This document shows, piece after piece, positions 35,549-43,593 of a DNA stretch of 64,000 nucleotides. Location: NCBI GenBank assembly GCA_049510975.1, contig JBEKYM010000016.1:1-64000 (forward strand), written 5' to 3'. A program made the position numbers and the translations under genes. Under the pieces are notes generated by a model. That model saw nothing but the letters and a program-made list of their open reading frames with translations. It did not search any database and was not told where the DNA came from. Each line of letters starts with the position of its first letter. The stretch's first letter is position 1. This DNA is from JAKACA01 sp049510975. GTDB lineage: Bacteria; Actinomycetota; Acidimicrobiia; Acidimicrobiales; Bog-793.

Positions 35549-36553
35549 ATGGTTGTCCGCGGTTTCCTCCGTCAAAGCATTCTGCCGATCTTCGCCGGTG
35601 GCTCCGCAGCCGCTGTGGCGGCGGTTGCGGTCCTTTCTTTCTCCTCCGCAGCTCTCGGGGCCGTTGGTCCCGTCGGGCTCGGTACTGCCAAGTCGTTTGC
35701 CGTGCTCGCCGGCACGACGGTTACGAACACCGGTCCGTCCGTCATCTCGGGCAGCGTCGGCGTCAGCCCGGGCAACGCCGTCACGGGGTTCCCGCCCGGC
35801 GAAGTGATCAACGGCAGCATGCACCGCGCCGACGCGGTGGCATCTGATGCTGAATCCGACCTGACGACCGCCTACAACGATGCCGCCGGCCGGACGCCGG
35901 TCACTGTCGTCAAGGCGAACCTCGGTGGCAGGACGCTTGCACCTGGCGTCTACAAAGCCACTTCGGACATGAGCCTCACCGGCACCGTCACCCTGGACGG
36001 GGACGGCAACCCGAACTCGGTATTCATCTTCCAGGCCAGCTCGACGCTCATCACGGCATCGAGCGCCACGGTTGCCCTCACCGGCGACACCCAAGCTTGC
36101 AACGTCTTCTGGCAGGTGGGCAGCTCAGCAACGCTCGGTACGGGAACGAGCTTTGTCGGCAGCGTCCTCGCCCTGACGTCGATCTCCGTGCAAACGGGTA
36201 CGACCGTCGCCGGCCGGGTGCTCGCTCGCAACGGCCAGGTCAGTCTCGATGACAACGTCATCACCGAGCCCAGCTGCAGCAATGGGACGACGACGACGAC
36301 CACGTCGCCCGGTTCGACGACGAGCACGACGACGTCGGGCACATCGCCTCGCACGCCGACGAACTCGACGACGACCACGACCGCGGGCGGCCACGGTTCG
36401 GTGACGACGACCACCCTCGGGGGCTCGAAGGTGCCGAACGCACACACGGGCGAGCCCTGGGCAGGATGGCAGTACTGGGCACTCACGGCGCTCGCCGGTC
36501 TTCTCGGCATGACCTTCACAGCTGGTGCGATTCGCATCCGCCGTCACCTCTAG
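35549..36553 (+). CDS. Ice-binding-like (DUF3494) cell-surface protein
   Basis: A 334-residue secreted protein: a signal peptide (hydrophobic stretch to about residue 38, ending SSAALGAV), a DUF3494 ice-binding-like beta-solenoid domain (about 40-235, with VSPGNAVTGFPPGEVINGSM and GVYKATSDMSLTGTVTLDGD), a Thr/Ser-rich stalk (about 240-295) and a C-terminal cell-wall-sorting-like tail: HTGEPWAG, a membrane helix, then RIRRHL. The domain occurs both in real ice-binding proteins and in adhesins. Divergent orientation from a cyclic-di-GMP enzyme would fit an adhesin; that link is inference. An intrinsic terminator follows directly. Confidence 0.88.
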   Translation: MVVRGFLRQSILPIFAGGSAAAVAAVAVLSFSSAALGAVGPVGLGTAKSFAVLAGTTVTNTGPSVISGSVGVSPGNAVTGFPPGEVINGSMHRADAVASDAESDLTTAYNDAAGRTPVTVVKANLGGRTLAPGVYKATSDMSLTGTVTLDGDGNPNSVFIFQASSTLITASSATVALTGDTQACNVFWQVGSSATLGTGTSFVGSVLALTSISVQTGTTVAGRVLARNGQVSLDDNVITEPSCSNGTTTTTTSPGSTTSTTTSGTSPRTPTNSTTTTTAGGHGSVTTTTLGGSKVPNAHTGEPWAGWQYWALTALAGLLGMTFTAGAIRIRRHL

Positions 36554-36563
36554 ACATCCAAGC

Positions 36564-36607
36564 GCCATGGCGGTCGGCCCGACTCGGGTCGGCCGCCATG
36601 GCTTTTT
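36564..36607 (+). terminator. Strong intrinsic terminator
   Basis: A long near-perfect stem from GCCATGGCGG to CCGCCATGGC (36564-36602, with G-T pairs and a tight loop at CCGACTCGG) is followed by TTTTT (36603-36607). It begins 10 bases after the DUF3494 stop codon. Confidence 0.92.
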
Positions 36608-36949
36608 GCTGCCCTCCCCGGGTTGTGGCAGGGCGAGGCGGCTCGATGCGAGACTCGCGGCGTGAGCGTCCATGCCCGCCGGCCCCCGCCTCCTCCGACC
36701 CGGATCGTCCTCGAAGCTGGGCGGGCGAGTCCCGCCGCGCACACCGTGGGGCGAGCAGCGCGACGTCGTCATGGCTGCGCTGAGCACCCCCTCACAGCCC
36801 GCTCGTTGGCCGGTCAGGTATTCGATCCGCCGATGTGCCTGGCACGTTCTCGATCACGCCTGGGCGATCGAGGACAAGAGCAGCGTGACTCACTAGCCGT
36901 GTGAGCATGTGCTGCCGGCGCTGCTGAAACAGCGGAGTACGTTGGCGAA
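36608..36949. other. Gap after the terminator
   Basis: 342 bp with no convincing gene. One plus-strand frame (36672-36896, 74 codons, Pro/Arg-rich at its start) has fair third-position G+C but no promoter, ribosome site or recognisable motif, so I leave it uncalled. The promoter of the next small gene lies at 36938-36943. Confidence 0.5.
36938..36943 (+). promoter_or_regulatory. -10-like TACGTT before the small basic protein
   Basis: TACGTT is followed by 6 bases and ATG 36950, with no Shine-Dalgarno sequence. Confidence 0.4.
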
Positions 36950-37168
36950 ATGGGTTCGCGCAACTACCGCCGGGGCTACATGGGGCGCAACTACCACGTC
37001 ACGGGTGAACACGAAGCCGAGGCGAAAAAGGCTGAGCGAGCGAAGAAGCCGAGTCGGATCGGGCTGCTCGTCTTGAGGCTTCTCGGCTACCGGGGTTACG
37101 TCCCCCGTGCCCCAGATGTTCATGAGCCGGCCTCGAGTCACCGACCTCCTCACCGGCACGCCGATTGA
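36950..37168 (+). CDS. Small basic protein of unknown function
   Basis: A 72-residue protein that I do not recognise. It begins MGSRNYRRGYMGRNYHV, with Tyr/Arg/Asn repeats, followed by a charged Lys/Glu/Ala helix, then RIGLLVLRLLGYRGY, a possible amphipathic or membrane-surface helix, and a His/Pro-rich end. Codon use in the first 50 codons fits the genome and a -10-like box lies 6 bases upstream. It is convergent with the MarR gene. Confidence 0.5.
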   Translation: MGSRNYRRGYMGRNYHVTGEHEAEAKKAERAKKPSRIGLLVLRLLGYRGYVPRAPDVHEPASSHRPPHRHAD

Positions 37169-37215
37169 CGGCTGAAACCACCGCTGTACGGGCGGTCCCT
37201 CAGGCGCGAGTCCTA

Positions 37216-37701
37216 CTACCGGGCCGTCTCCTCCGACCTTGCCCAACGGCGGCTCGGCGGCCGAAGTTGCTCCTGAGCCGATACCTCGGCCATCGAGGTC
37301 TGCAGCTTCCGGAGAAGCTCGGTGAAGACGCGAACCTCAGCTGGCTGCCAGTCCCGGACGAAGAGAGCGAACCGCTTGAGCCCGAATTCCTCCAGTCGTT
37401 GCAGTTCTGCGGTGCCAGCCGGCTCGAGCATCACGAGGCACGAGCGCCGATCGGCCGGGTCCGCCGTCACTCTGGCAAAGCCGGCGACCTCCAACTCCCG
37501 CACCTGCCGGGTCACCAGCGACGGATGTACCCGCTGCAGTTCGGCGATCTCCGACGGCCGGATGCCGTCGTGGCCGGCGATGACCTGGAGCAGGCTCAAG
37601 GTGCCCGCTCCCTTCCGCTGCCGGCGGGCGCGCTCGAGCCCGGAATTCATCGTGAACAACGCCCCGACCATTGCCCGGACGTCTCGCTTGCTCGGAGGCA
37701 T
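37216..37701 (-). CDS. MarR-family regulator
   Basis: A 161-residue winged-helix regulator. The HTH reads DGIRPSEIAELQRVHPSLVT with the wing RQVRELEVAGFARVTADPAD and DRRSCLVMLEPAG, all typical of MarR. The C-terminal extension (about 25 residues, Arg-rich) is longer than average. ATG 37701 is 6 bases after TACTCT. A 13-bp TTGAC palindrome (37721-37733) overlaps its promoter. It is divergent from a 61-residue membrane protein, the likely co-regulated gene. Confidence 0.9.
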   Translation of the reverse strand: MPPSKRDVRAMVGALFTMNSGLERARRQRKGAGTLSLLQVIAGHDGIRPSEIAELQRVHPSLVTRQVRELEVAGFARVTADPADRRSCLVMLEPAGTAELQRLEEFGLKRFALFVRDWQPAEVRVFTELLRKLQTSMAEVSAQEQLRPPSRRWARSEETAR

Positions 37702-37707
37702 GGAAAG

Positions 37708-37713
37708 AGAGTA
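37708..37713 (-). promoter_or_regulatory. -10 TACTCT of the MarR gene
   Basis: TACTCT is followed by 6 bases and ATG 37701. TTGATT, 18 bases upstream on the minus strand (37732-37737), could be the -35 element. Confidence 0.5.
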
Positions 37714-37720
37714 CCGTTAG

Positions 37721-37733
37721 TTGACAGAGTCAA
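37721..37733. promoter_or_regulatory. MarR operator candidate
   Basis: TTGAC-AGA-GTCAA is a perfect inverted repeat between the -35 and -10 elements of the MarR gene, where binding would block transcription and could also affect the divergent gene. Confidence 0.5.
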
Positions 37734-37817
37734 TCAATCACATCATTCCCGACGTGCCCGCCCCGGTCACGTCTCGACGATGGTGCGGGAGCTCGCAGCA
37801 CGTCCAAGGAGGCTTCG

Positions 37818-38003
37818 ATGTCTGGGTTCGCCAAGCGGTTGTTGGACCGCAACGTGTTGTTCGCACTCGGTGTGCTGCCGCCGGCGGTGTTTCTCTTCGA
37901 CGGGCATGTCTGGCAGGGACTGGTGTTCTTGGCCTGTGTGGTCGCCGGCCGATTCTCGGTCCGGCCGTTGGGTCGCCGTCGGACGCTCCCGGCCGGGTCC
38001 TAG
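37818..38003 (+). CDS. Small two-helix membrane protein
   Basis: A 61-residue protein with two hydrophobic segments (about 14-28, LFALGVLPPAVFLFD, and 32-45, WQGLVFLACVVAG) and a basic end. It is preceded by a perfect AAGGAGG, spaced 5 bases from ATG 37818, one of the strongest ribosome sites in the window. Divergent from marR and so probably controlled by it. Function unknown. Confidence 0.7.
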   Translation: MSGFAKRLLDRNVLFALGVLPPAVFLFDGHVWQGLVFLACVVAGRFSVRPLGRRRTLPAGS

Positions 38004-38045
38004 GCCGGCCGCCGGGCTGTCGAGGGCTCCGCCGCCGTAGCCCGG

Positions 38046-39062
38046 TCAGCCCTCGGGTTCGAGCGCGAGGATGAGTTTTCCCGTGTTCGCTCCCTCGAAC
38101 AAGCCAAGAAGAACATCGGGGAACTGCTCGATGTCGCCGTGAACGATGTCTTCGTGCGACTGCAGTTCGCCGCTGCGAAGCCAGGTGGCCAGCTGGGAGA
38201 CGCCTTCGCCGTAGCGGTCCTCGTAGTCGAAGACAACGAACCCCGTCATCGACGCACGAGCCACGAGCAGGTTCATGTAGTTCCCAGGGCCGGTCGGTCG
38301 CGTCTCGGCGTTGTACTGGGAGACGGCCCCGCAGATGACCACACGAGCACCGCGCGCCAACCGGCCCAGGGCGGCGTTGAGAATCTCTCCACCCACATTG
38401 TCGAAGAAGACGTCGATGCCCTTCGGTGCGTGTTCGCGCAGTTGTTGGCGAACGTCGCTGCCCTTGTAGTCGATGGCAGCGTCGAAACCCAGATCCTCGA
38501 CGAGCCAGCGGCACTTGTCAGCACCACCGGCGATGCCCACCACCCGACAGCCTTGTATGCGTGCGATCTGGCCGGCGACGCTGCCGACGGAGCCGGCTGC
38601 GCCGGAGACGACCACGGTCTGGCCGGGCTGGGGCCGGCCGATGTCGAGCAGACCGAAATACGCCGTCAACCCACCGATGCCGAGAACGCCGAGGTGGACC
38701 GGCGCCGGCGCCAGCGTCGTGTCGACAGGTGTGACACCCGTCCCGTCCGACACGGCGTAGCGCTGAACGCCGAAGCCGCCGTACACCGTCTCGCCGACGG
38801 CAAAGCCGGGGTGGCGGGTGTCGATCACGCGGCCGATGCCTCCGGCTCGCATGACCTCGCCGATCTCCACGGGTGGGACGTAGGAGCGGCCGGCGTTCAT
38901 CCACGAGCGCATGGCGGGGTCGACCGACAGGTATTCGACCTGCACGCAGAACTGCCCCTCCTCTGGTGCCGGCGCCGGTTCTTCAGCGATGTCCCAGTCA
39001 GAGGCCTTCGGGAGGCCGACCGGACGCGCTGCCAGGCGGCATTGGACGTTCATGAGTGTCAC
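38046..39062 (-). CDS. Zinc-less MDR oxidoreductase (CurA/prostaglandin-reductase-like)
   Basis: A 338-residue NADPH-dependent medium-chain reductase. Family features: SVDPAMRSWMN near the N terminus, GIGGLTAYFGLLDIGRP, the nucleotide motif VVSGAAGSVGSVAGQIA and FDNVGGEILNAAL. It lacks the zinc ligands of alcohol dehydrogenases. Such enzymes reduce alpha,beta-unsaturated carbonyls. GTG 39062 or ATG 39053 could be the start. It faces the SDR gene divergently with 117 bases between. Confidence 0.88.
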   Translation of the reverse strand: MTLMNVQCRLAARPVGLPKASDWDIAEEPAPAPEEGQFCVQVEYLSVDPAMRSWMNAGRSYVPPVEIGEVMRAGGIGRVIDTRHPGFAVGETVYGGFGVQRYAVSDGTGVTPVDTTLAPAPVHLGVLGIGGLTAYFGLLDIGRPQPGQTVVVSGAAGSVGSVAGQIARIQGCRVVGIAGGADKCRWLVEDLGFDAAIDYKGSDVRQQLREHAPKGIDVFFDNVGGEILNAALGRLARGARVVICGAVSQYNAETRPTGPGNYMNLLVARASMTGFVVFDYEDRYGEGVSQLATWLRSGELQSHEDIVHGDIEQFPDVLLGLFEGANTGKLILALEPEG

Positions 39063-39166
39063 GAGGAAGGCTCCAATCGTTGGTGTCCCGAGCCGGGCGG
39101 GGTCTCTCTGACCACGTTACGCCCGAGCTTGCTGGCGGCGCGAGGCGTTCTGTGCTCGATCGGCCG

Positions 39167-39172
39167 TAGAGT
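39167..39172 (+). promoter_or_regulatory. -10-like TAGAGT before the SDR gene
   Basis: TAGAGT is followed by 7 bases and ATG 39180, with no Shine-Dalgarno sequence. Confidence 0.45.
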
Positions 39173-39179
39173 CCGCCAC

Positions 39180-39926
39180 ATGTCGACAGGACGGCTCGAG
39201 GGGAAGGTCGCGATCATCACCGGGGCGGCAGGAGGCATCGGCAGCGCAGCCGCCCGCGCCTTTGCACAAGAGGGTGGACGCCTGGTACTGACCGACGCCG
39301 ATGCCGAGGGCGTCGAACGGCTGGCCGGGGAGCTCGACGGCGCCCGCGCCCGCGCTCACGACGTCACCAGCGAAGCGGACTGGGAGGCCGTGATCGAGCT
39401 TGCTCTCGAGACTCACGGGCAGATCGACGTGCTGGTGAACAACGCCGGGGTGTTTCTTGCAGCCTCGTTGGCGGAAACCTCGCTCGAGGACTTCCGCCGC
39501 GTCCTCGACGTCAACACCGTCGGCGTGTTCCTCGGCATGCGTGCTGCGGCCGGGCCGATGAGCCAGCGCGGAGCAGGTTCCATCATCAACGTCTCCTCGG
39601 TCGCCGGTCTGATCGGCAGCCCGTTCCTGACGGCATACGCGGCGAGCAAGTGGGCCGTGCGGGGCATGACGAAGGTGGCCGCCAGGGAGCTGGCCAGTGC
39701 CGGCATACGGGTCACCTCGGTGCACCCCGGGCAGATCGACACCGCCATGAATGCTCGACAGCGCGGAGCCACGCCGGAGCTCATCGACCGGATGATCGCC
39801 CGCATACCGCTGCGCCGCATCGGGTTGCCGGAGGAAGTCGCCCACGCCCTGGTGTACCTGGCTTCGGACGAGAGCGCCTACATGACCGGCAGCGAGCTCG
39901 TCCTCGACGGTGGAACGACTGCCTGA
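39180..39926 (+). CDS. Short-chain dehydrogenase/reductase
   Basis: A 248-residue classical SDR. Cofactor motif TGAAGGIGSAAA, NNAGV at about residue 85, catalytic Ser in INVSSVAG and Tyr-Lys in YAASKWAVRG. An Asp (LVLTDADAEG) after the second strand suggests NAD preference. C-terminal SAYMTGSELVLDGGTTA is standard. It resembles steroid or 3-oxoacyl reductases; the substrate is unknown. Confidence 0.92.
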   Translation: MSTGRLEGKVAIITGAAGGIGSAAARAFAQEGGRLVLTDADAEGVERLAGELDGARARAHDVTSEADWEAVIELALETHGQIDVLVNNAGVFLAASLAETSLEDFRRVLDVNTVGVFLGMRAAAGPMSQRGAGSIINVSSVAGLIGSPFLTAYAASKWAVRGMTKVAARELASAGIRVTSVHPGQIDTAMNARQRGATPELIDRMIARIPLRRIGLPEEVAHALVYLASDESAYMTGSELVLDGGTTA

Positions 39927-39958
39927 GGGCCTGTTGGCCGGCGGTGGGGGTGTGGGCG

Positions 39959-40534
39959 CTAGCGCAAATAGTTCTCGATGGTTGGCGCGACAAGTGCGAC
40001 GAGCTCGGCATTGCTGGCGGCGACGACAACGTTGTCCTTGATCACGAAACGGAGCATGGCGATCCCGATGAGTTGGGCAGTCACGAGCAAGGCTCGCAGC
40101 TCGGCATCAGGGTGGGCGATCGAGGCACTGATGGACCCGACCAACGCCAGCCTCAGGAACTCTTGCAGCATCCTGGCGGCCGATTCGTTCGAGACGGCGG
40201 AGCGCACGAGTCCGAGCACGAGGTCTCGTGTGGCTTCGTGAGCCAGCGTTTCGAGGTATCGCTCGACGATCAGTCGCGCCGCCTCGGAAGCACTGAGGGA
40301 GCTCAGGCCCTCGAACATCTCCGATGGGCGCACGACGGTCTCGAAGACGGCGAGGAAGAGCCCCTCCTTCGTCGAGAAGTAATGGACGACAAGAGCGGGA
40401 TCTACGCCGACGTCACGAGCGATGCTGCGAAGCGATGTCGCCTCGTAGCCCCGAGCACCGAAGGCTCTGCGCGCCGCCTGCAGGATGGCGTCTCGGGTTT
40501 CTTGGGTGCCAGGGCGCCTCCCGGTCCGGCTCAT
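39959..40534 (-). CDS. TetR-family regulator of the second ABC exporter operon
   Basis: A 191-residue TetR protein with HTH AARRAFGARGYEATSLRSIA followed by VDPALVVHYFSTKEGLFLA. It is the last gene of a four-gene minus-strand operon (permease, ATPase, ATPase, TetR) and its ATG overlaps the preceding stop. The inverted repeat at 43342-43369 in front of the operon is the likely binding site. Confidence 0.9.
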   Translation of the reverse strand: MSRTGRRPGTQETRDAILQAARRAFGARGYEATSLRSIARDVGVDPALVVHYFSTKEGLFLAVFETVVRPSEMFEGLSSLSASEAARLIVERYLETLAHEATRDLVLGLVRSAVSNESAARMLQEFLRLALVGSISASIAHPDAELRALLVTAQLIGIAMLRFVIKDNVVVAASNAELVALVAPTIENYLR

Positions 40535-41394
40535 CGTTGCAAGCTTCCGGAGACGATGCTGACGAATGCCTCCTCGAGGTTCGCCGGAACCTCCTCGGCG
40601 GCGTACCGAAGGCCGATGTGCTGGAGGAGCACCTCCACGTCCTCGACCGATCCTGGGACGCGCAAGGCATCGCCCTGAACCTGGACGATGAGTCCTTCCC
40701 TGTCGAGCGCGGTGAAAGCCTGCTCCCAGGCTTCGGTCTTCACTTCGACGACGTGACGGTTGCCGATCACCTCGGAGACGGTTCCCTCCGCGGCGATGCG
40801 GCCGTCCACCATGACGACCAGGCGATCGCACTGCTCGGCTTCGTCCATGCTGTGGGTCGTCACGAGCACGCCGACGCCCGCTTCGGCGCTCTGGCGGATG
40901 TCTTGCCAGAGCCTCGTCCGGTTCAAAGGACCCACACCTGATGTCGGCTCGTCGAGCACGAGAAGCTCTGGCGCGTGGGCGAACGCAACGGCAAAGGCGA
41001 CTCGCCGTTGCATCCCGAGCGACAGCGATCCGACGAGGTCGTTCTCGGATTCACGGATGCTCTCCGGTAGGACAGCACGCTCCACTCCAAACGCCGCCGC
41101 CGTGAATCTCCAGTTCTCTCGCACCGTCAGGTCGTCGTAGAGCCCGAGCGACTGGGGAACGTATCCCACTCGACGACGGCGAGCCCTCGACGGAGCCCCG
41201 TCGAAGAGCCACGTGCTGCCGCCCGAGGGACGCAGCAGGCCGAGGAGGACTCGGATGAGCGTCGTCTTGCCGGCGCCGTTTGCGCCGAGCAGTCCCACAA
41301 CCTCGCCGCTGCCGACGCTCAGACTGACACGGTCAACGGCCGCCAGATGGCCGAATTGCATGGTGACGCTGCGGGCCTCGGCAAGTGTCGTCAT
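40531..41394 (-). CDS. ABC transporter ATP-binding protein
   Basis: A 287-residue ATPase. Walker A is GANGAGKTTLIRVLLG, the signature is LSLGMQRRVAFA (variant of LSGGQ), Walker B is LLVLDEPTSGVGPLN, and the switch His is in THSMDEAEQCDR. The C-terminal extension (about residues 220-287) is typical of DrrA-type exporters. Both ends overlap neighbours (ATGA), so it is translated with the second ATPase at 41391-42236; a heterodimeric ATPase pair is likely. Confidence 0.92.
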   Translation of the reverse strand: MTTLAEARSVTMQFGHLAAVDRVSLSVGSGEVVGLLGANGAGKTTLIRVLLGLLRPSGGSTWLFDGAPSRARRRRVGYVPQSLGLYDDLTVRENWRFTAAAFGVERAVLPESIRESENDLVGSLSLGMQRRVAFAVAFAHAPELLVLDEPTSGVGPLNRTRLWQDIRQSAEAGVGVLVTTHSMDEAEQCDRLVVMVDGRIAAEGTVSEVIGNRHVVEVKTEAWEQAFTALDREGLIVQVQGDALRVPGSVEDVEVLLQHIGLRYAAEEVPANLEEAFVSIVSGSLQR

Positions 41395-42236
41395 GGCGTC
41401 GACACGCGCGCCTCGTGCTGCATGCCCCGTTCGTCCGCCAGCGCAGCGATGATGACGGCGTCCTCGAAACCCGGCACGAGCGGCTCGGCACCCTCCGGAA
41501 GCAGCCCTAACGGAGCCCACACGCGCCAGGACGTTCCCCAACGCCAGGACCGACCCGCAGGCTGCGCTCTTGATCGCACGACGCCGAGTTTGCCGGGGAT
41601 CGCAGCGACAATGTCGGACGGGGAGCCACTTGCAATCGCACGACCTTGTTCCAGCAGCACGACCGTTGCCGCCCGGTGGGCCTCGTCCACGTAGGTCGTC
41701 GCCACGACGACGGCCGCACCCGAGGCAGCCGATCCAGAGATCAGACGCCACACCTCGGCTCGGCTCACGGGATCGACGCCCGTTGTCGGCTCGTCCAGCA
41801 CCAGCAGTGACGGACGGTGGAGCAGCGCCATGCCGACGGCGAGCTTGCGCTGCATCCCGCCCGAGAGCTGACCGGCAAGTCGCGTCCGAGCACCAGCGAG
41901 CCCGATGCGCTCGAGCAGCTCGCTCGACCTCTCGGAGAAGGCTGCGCCACCCACGCCATAGGCGCCGGCCGAGAACGCAAGGTTCTCGTCAACCGTCAGA
42001 TCGACGTACAGCCCGGCGGTGGCGGGGACGTAGCCGATCTGGTGTTTCGGCGGGCGGCGGGCCGTGCCGCTACTGAGGCGGACAAGGCCAACGAGCGCAT
42101 GCAGGAGAGTGGACTTCCCGGCACCGTCACCGCCGACCACGACCGTCACCGTCGAGGTCTCGACCGGCAGGGTCACCTGGTCCAGGGCTGTTCGTGACCC
42201 GAATCGCACGCTGGCGGCTTCGAGGCCCCACGTCAT
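41391..42236 (-). CDS. ABC transporter ATP-binding protein (second)
   Basis: A 281-residue ATPase. Walker A is GGDGAGKSTLLHALVG, the signature is the standard LSGGMQRKLAVG, Walker B is LLVLDEPTTGVDPVS. The usual switch His position reads ATTYVDEAHR, with Tyr-Val rather than His, which may weaken hydrolysis at one site. It forms a pair with the ATPase at 40531-41394 and overlaps the permease stop (ATGA). Confidence 0.9.
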   Translation of the reverse strand: MTWGLEAASVRFGSRTALDQVTLPVETSTVTVVVGGDGAGKSTLLHALVGLVRLSSGTARRPPKHQIGYVPATAGLYVDLTVDENLAFSAGAYGVGGAAFSERSSELLERIGLAGARTRLAGQLSGGMQRKLAVGMALLHRPSLLVLDEPTTGVDPVSRAEVWRLISGSAASGAAVVVATTYVDEAHRAATVVLLEQGRAIASGSPSDIVAAIPGKLGVVRSRAQPAGRSWRWGTSWRVWAPLGLLPEGAEPLVPGFEDAVIIAALADERGMQHEARVSTP

Positions 42237-43318
42237 GAGGACACGGGTTCTGCGACGGGTCGAGCGCTGGCGTTGCCTCGAACACTTGGCGCCAGATCGC
42301 GCCGAAATCGGAGGACGGCGAGTCCTAGGACGAGCGTGGCCATCCCGGCCAGCACGACGATCGGCACCCAGAGCGACGACATCGGCGTTGCCTTCAGCAT
42401 GACGCCTCGGCTGATTTCGATGAAATACGAGAGAGGAAGCACGTAGGCGATCCACTGGATGCTGCGGGCCATCAGGGAGATCGGAAAGATCAAGCCGGAC
42501 AAGAGGATCTGAGGGATGACGAACATGAGGGCGAGCTGGACGGCCTGACCTTGGTTCTGCGACACCGTGGAGATGAGCACGCCCATGCCGAGCGTCACGA
42601 GCAAGAACACGATCGCGCCGAGGGCAAAGATGGGGACGCTTCCGACAAAGGGGACTCCGAACAGCGCCAAGCCGATCGCGACGATCGCTACGAGATCGAC
42701 CGAGGCGAGAAGGAGGTAGGGGGCGATCTTCCCGATGATGACGTCCGACGGGCGAAAGGGCATGACAGCGAGCTGCTCGATCGTGCCTGCCTGGCGTTCC
42801 CGGACGATGCCAAGACTCGTGATGAGCGTTCCGATCATCAGCAGGATCAGGCCGGTCAAGCCGGGAATCATGATCCACGATGTCTTGAGGCTGGGGTTGT
42901 AGAGAACCTCGACCTTGAGCGTAAGCACCGGCGTCTCGTCGGCGGCGGACCCTCGAGGCATGTTTGCGAGCGCACTCTCGGCGGCTTCCACGGAGAACGT
43001 CTGAGTCCCGTCCATGAGGGCGAGAATCGAGTTCTGCCCCGTCACCAGCCCGACGACGGCCTTGCCGTCCTGCAAGCGAGACTCGACCAAGGACTTGCCG
43101 GCATCCGAGTCGACGTCTACGACTTGGAAGAGAGGCGGCAGGTGAGTTGCGATCTGCTCCGCCTGCGGTCCGACCACGACGGTCGGGATCGTCGACACAT
43201 GGAAGTTGGCCGCATAGCCGAACACCACGAGAAGGAGCACCGGCAACGCCACGAGCATCGCCAGTGTTCGTTTGTCGCGTTTGAGCTGCCGGAACTCCTT
43301 CACGATCATCGCCAGCAT
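42233..43318 (-). CDS. ABC-2 family permease (YhhJ-like)
   Basis: A 361-residue ABC-2 permease: one N-terminal helix (LAMLVALPVLLLVVFGYAA), a long extracytoplasmic domain (about 40-165), then five helices with the hallmark SLGIVRERQAGTIEQLAVMP coupling motif. It is the first gene of the exporter operon and starts 23 bases after the TetR-like operator. AAGGGGA lies 9-11 bases upstream of ATG 43318. Confidence 0.92.
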   Translation of the reverse strand: MLAMIVKEFRQLKRDKRTLAMLVALPVLLLVVFGYAANFHVSTIPTVVVGPQAEQIATHLPPLFQVVDVDSDAGKSLVESRLQDGKAVVGLVTGQNSILALMDGTQTFSVEAAESALANMPRGSAADETPVLTLKVEVLYNPSLKTSWIMIPGLTGLILLMIGTLITSLGIVRERQAGTIEQLAVMPFRPSDVIIGKIAPYLLLASVDLVAIVAIGLALFGVPFVGSVPIFALGAIVFLLVTLGMGVLISTVSQNQGQAVQLALMFVIPQILLSGLIFPISLMARSIQWIAYVLPLSYFIEISRGVMLKATPMSSLWVPIVVLAGMATLVLGLAVLRFRRDLAPSVRGNASARPVAEPVSS

Positions 43319-43341
43319 GGCCGGTCCCCTTGTCTGGTATT

Positions 43342-43369
43342 CAACACGTGATGAACTCTACACGCGTTG
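43342..43369. promoter_or_regulatory. Inverted repeat, operator candidate of the second ABC exporter operon
   Basis: CAACACGTG (43342-43350) and CACGCGTTG (43361-43369) are complementary at 8 of 9 positions, with a 10-base spacer that holds a TAGAGT -10-like box on the minus strand. Size and position fit a TetR site. Confidence 0.55.
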
Positions 43370-43418
43370 AGTTGACGGTGCAACGGTTGGCTGGGATGCG
43401 CCGCCGGTGGCCGGCCGC

Positions 43419-43458
43419 CGGCGACCGCGCCCGGAAGTGCCGGCGGCGACCGCGCCCG
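43419..43458. repeat. 15-bp direct repeat in CCGGC-rich sequence
   Basis: CGGCGACCGCGCCCG occurs at 43419-43433 and 43444-43458, 25 bp apart, directly beside the long inverted repeat at 43471-43534. Confidence 0.75.
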
Positions 43459-43470
43459 TACAGCGCCGGC

Positions 43471-43534
43471 GCGAACCGTGTGCACAGAGTGACCGCACAC
43501 CGCCTTGTCCGGTCACCCTGTGCACACGGTTCGC
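43471..43534. repeat. Long inverted repeat, 25-bp arms
   Basis: The left arm (43471-43495, starting GCGAACCGTGTGCACAG) and the right arm (43510-43534, ending GTGCACACGGTTCGC) match at 24 of 25 positions around a 14-base spacer. It sits between the stop of the diguanylate-cyclase gene and the start of the ABC operon. It has no T run. It could stop transcription as an RNA hairpin or be a dispersed palindromic element. Confidence 0.88.
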
Positions 43535-43593
43535 CGGCGAGGTGTCCAAAACGCCGGCCGGCCGCGTCGGCCAAACCGCAGCGGCCGCGAGGC

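Noticed and set aside
36672..36896. Possible 74-codon gene after the terminator
   Set aside because: No promoter, ribosome site or recognised motif, and a Pro/Arg-rich beginning; coding potential is only weak.
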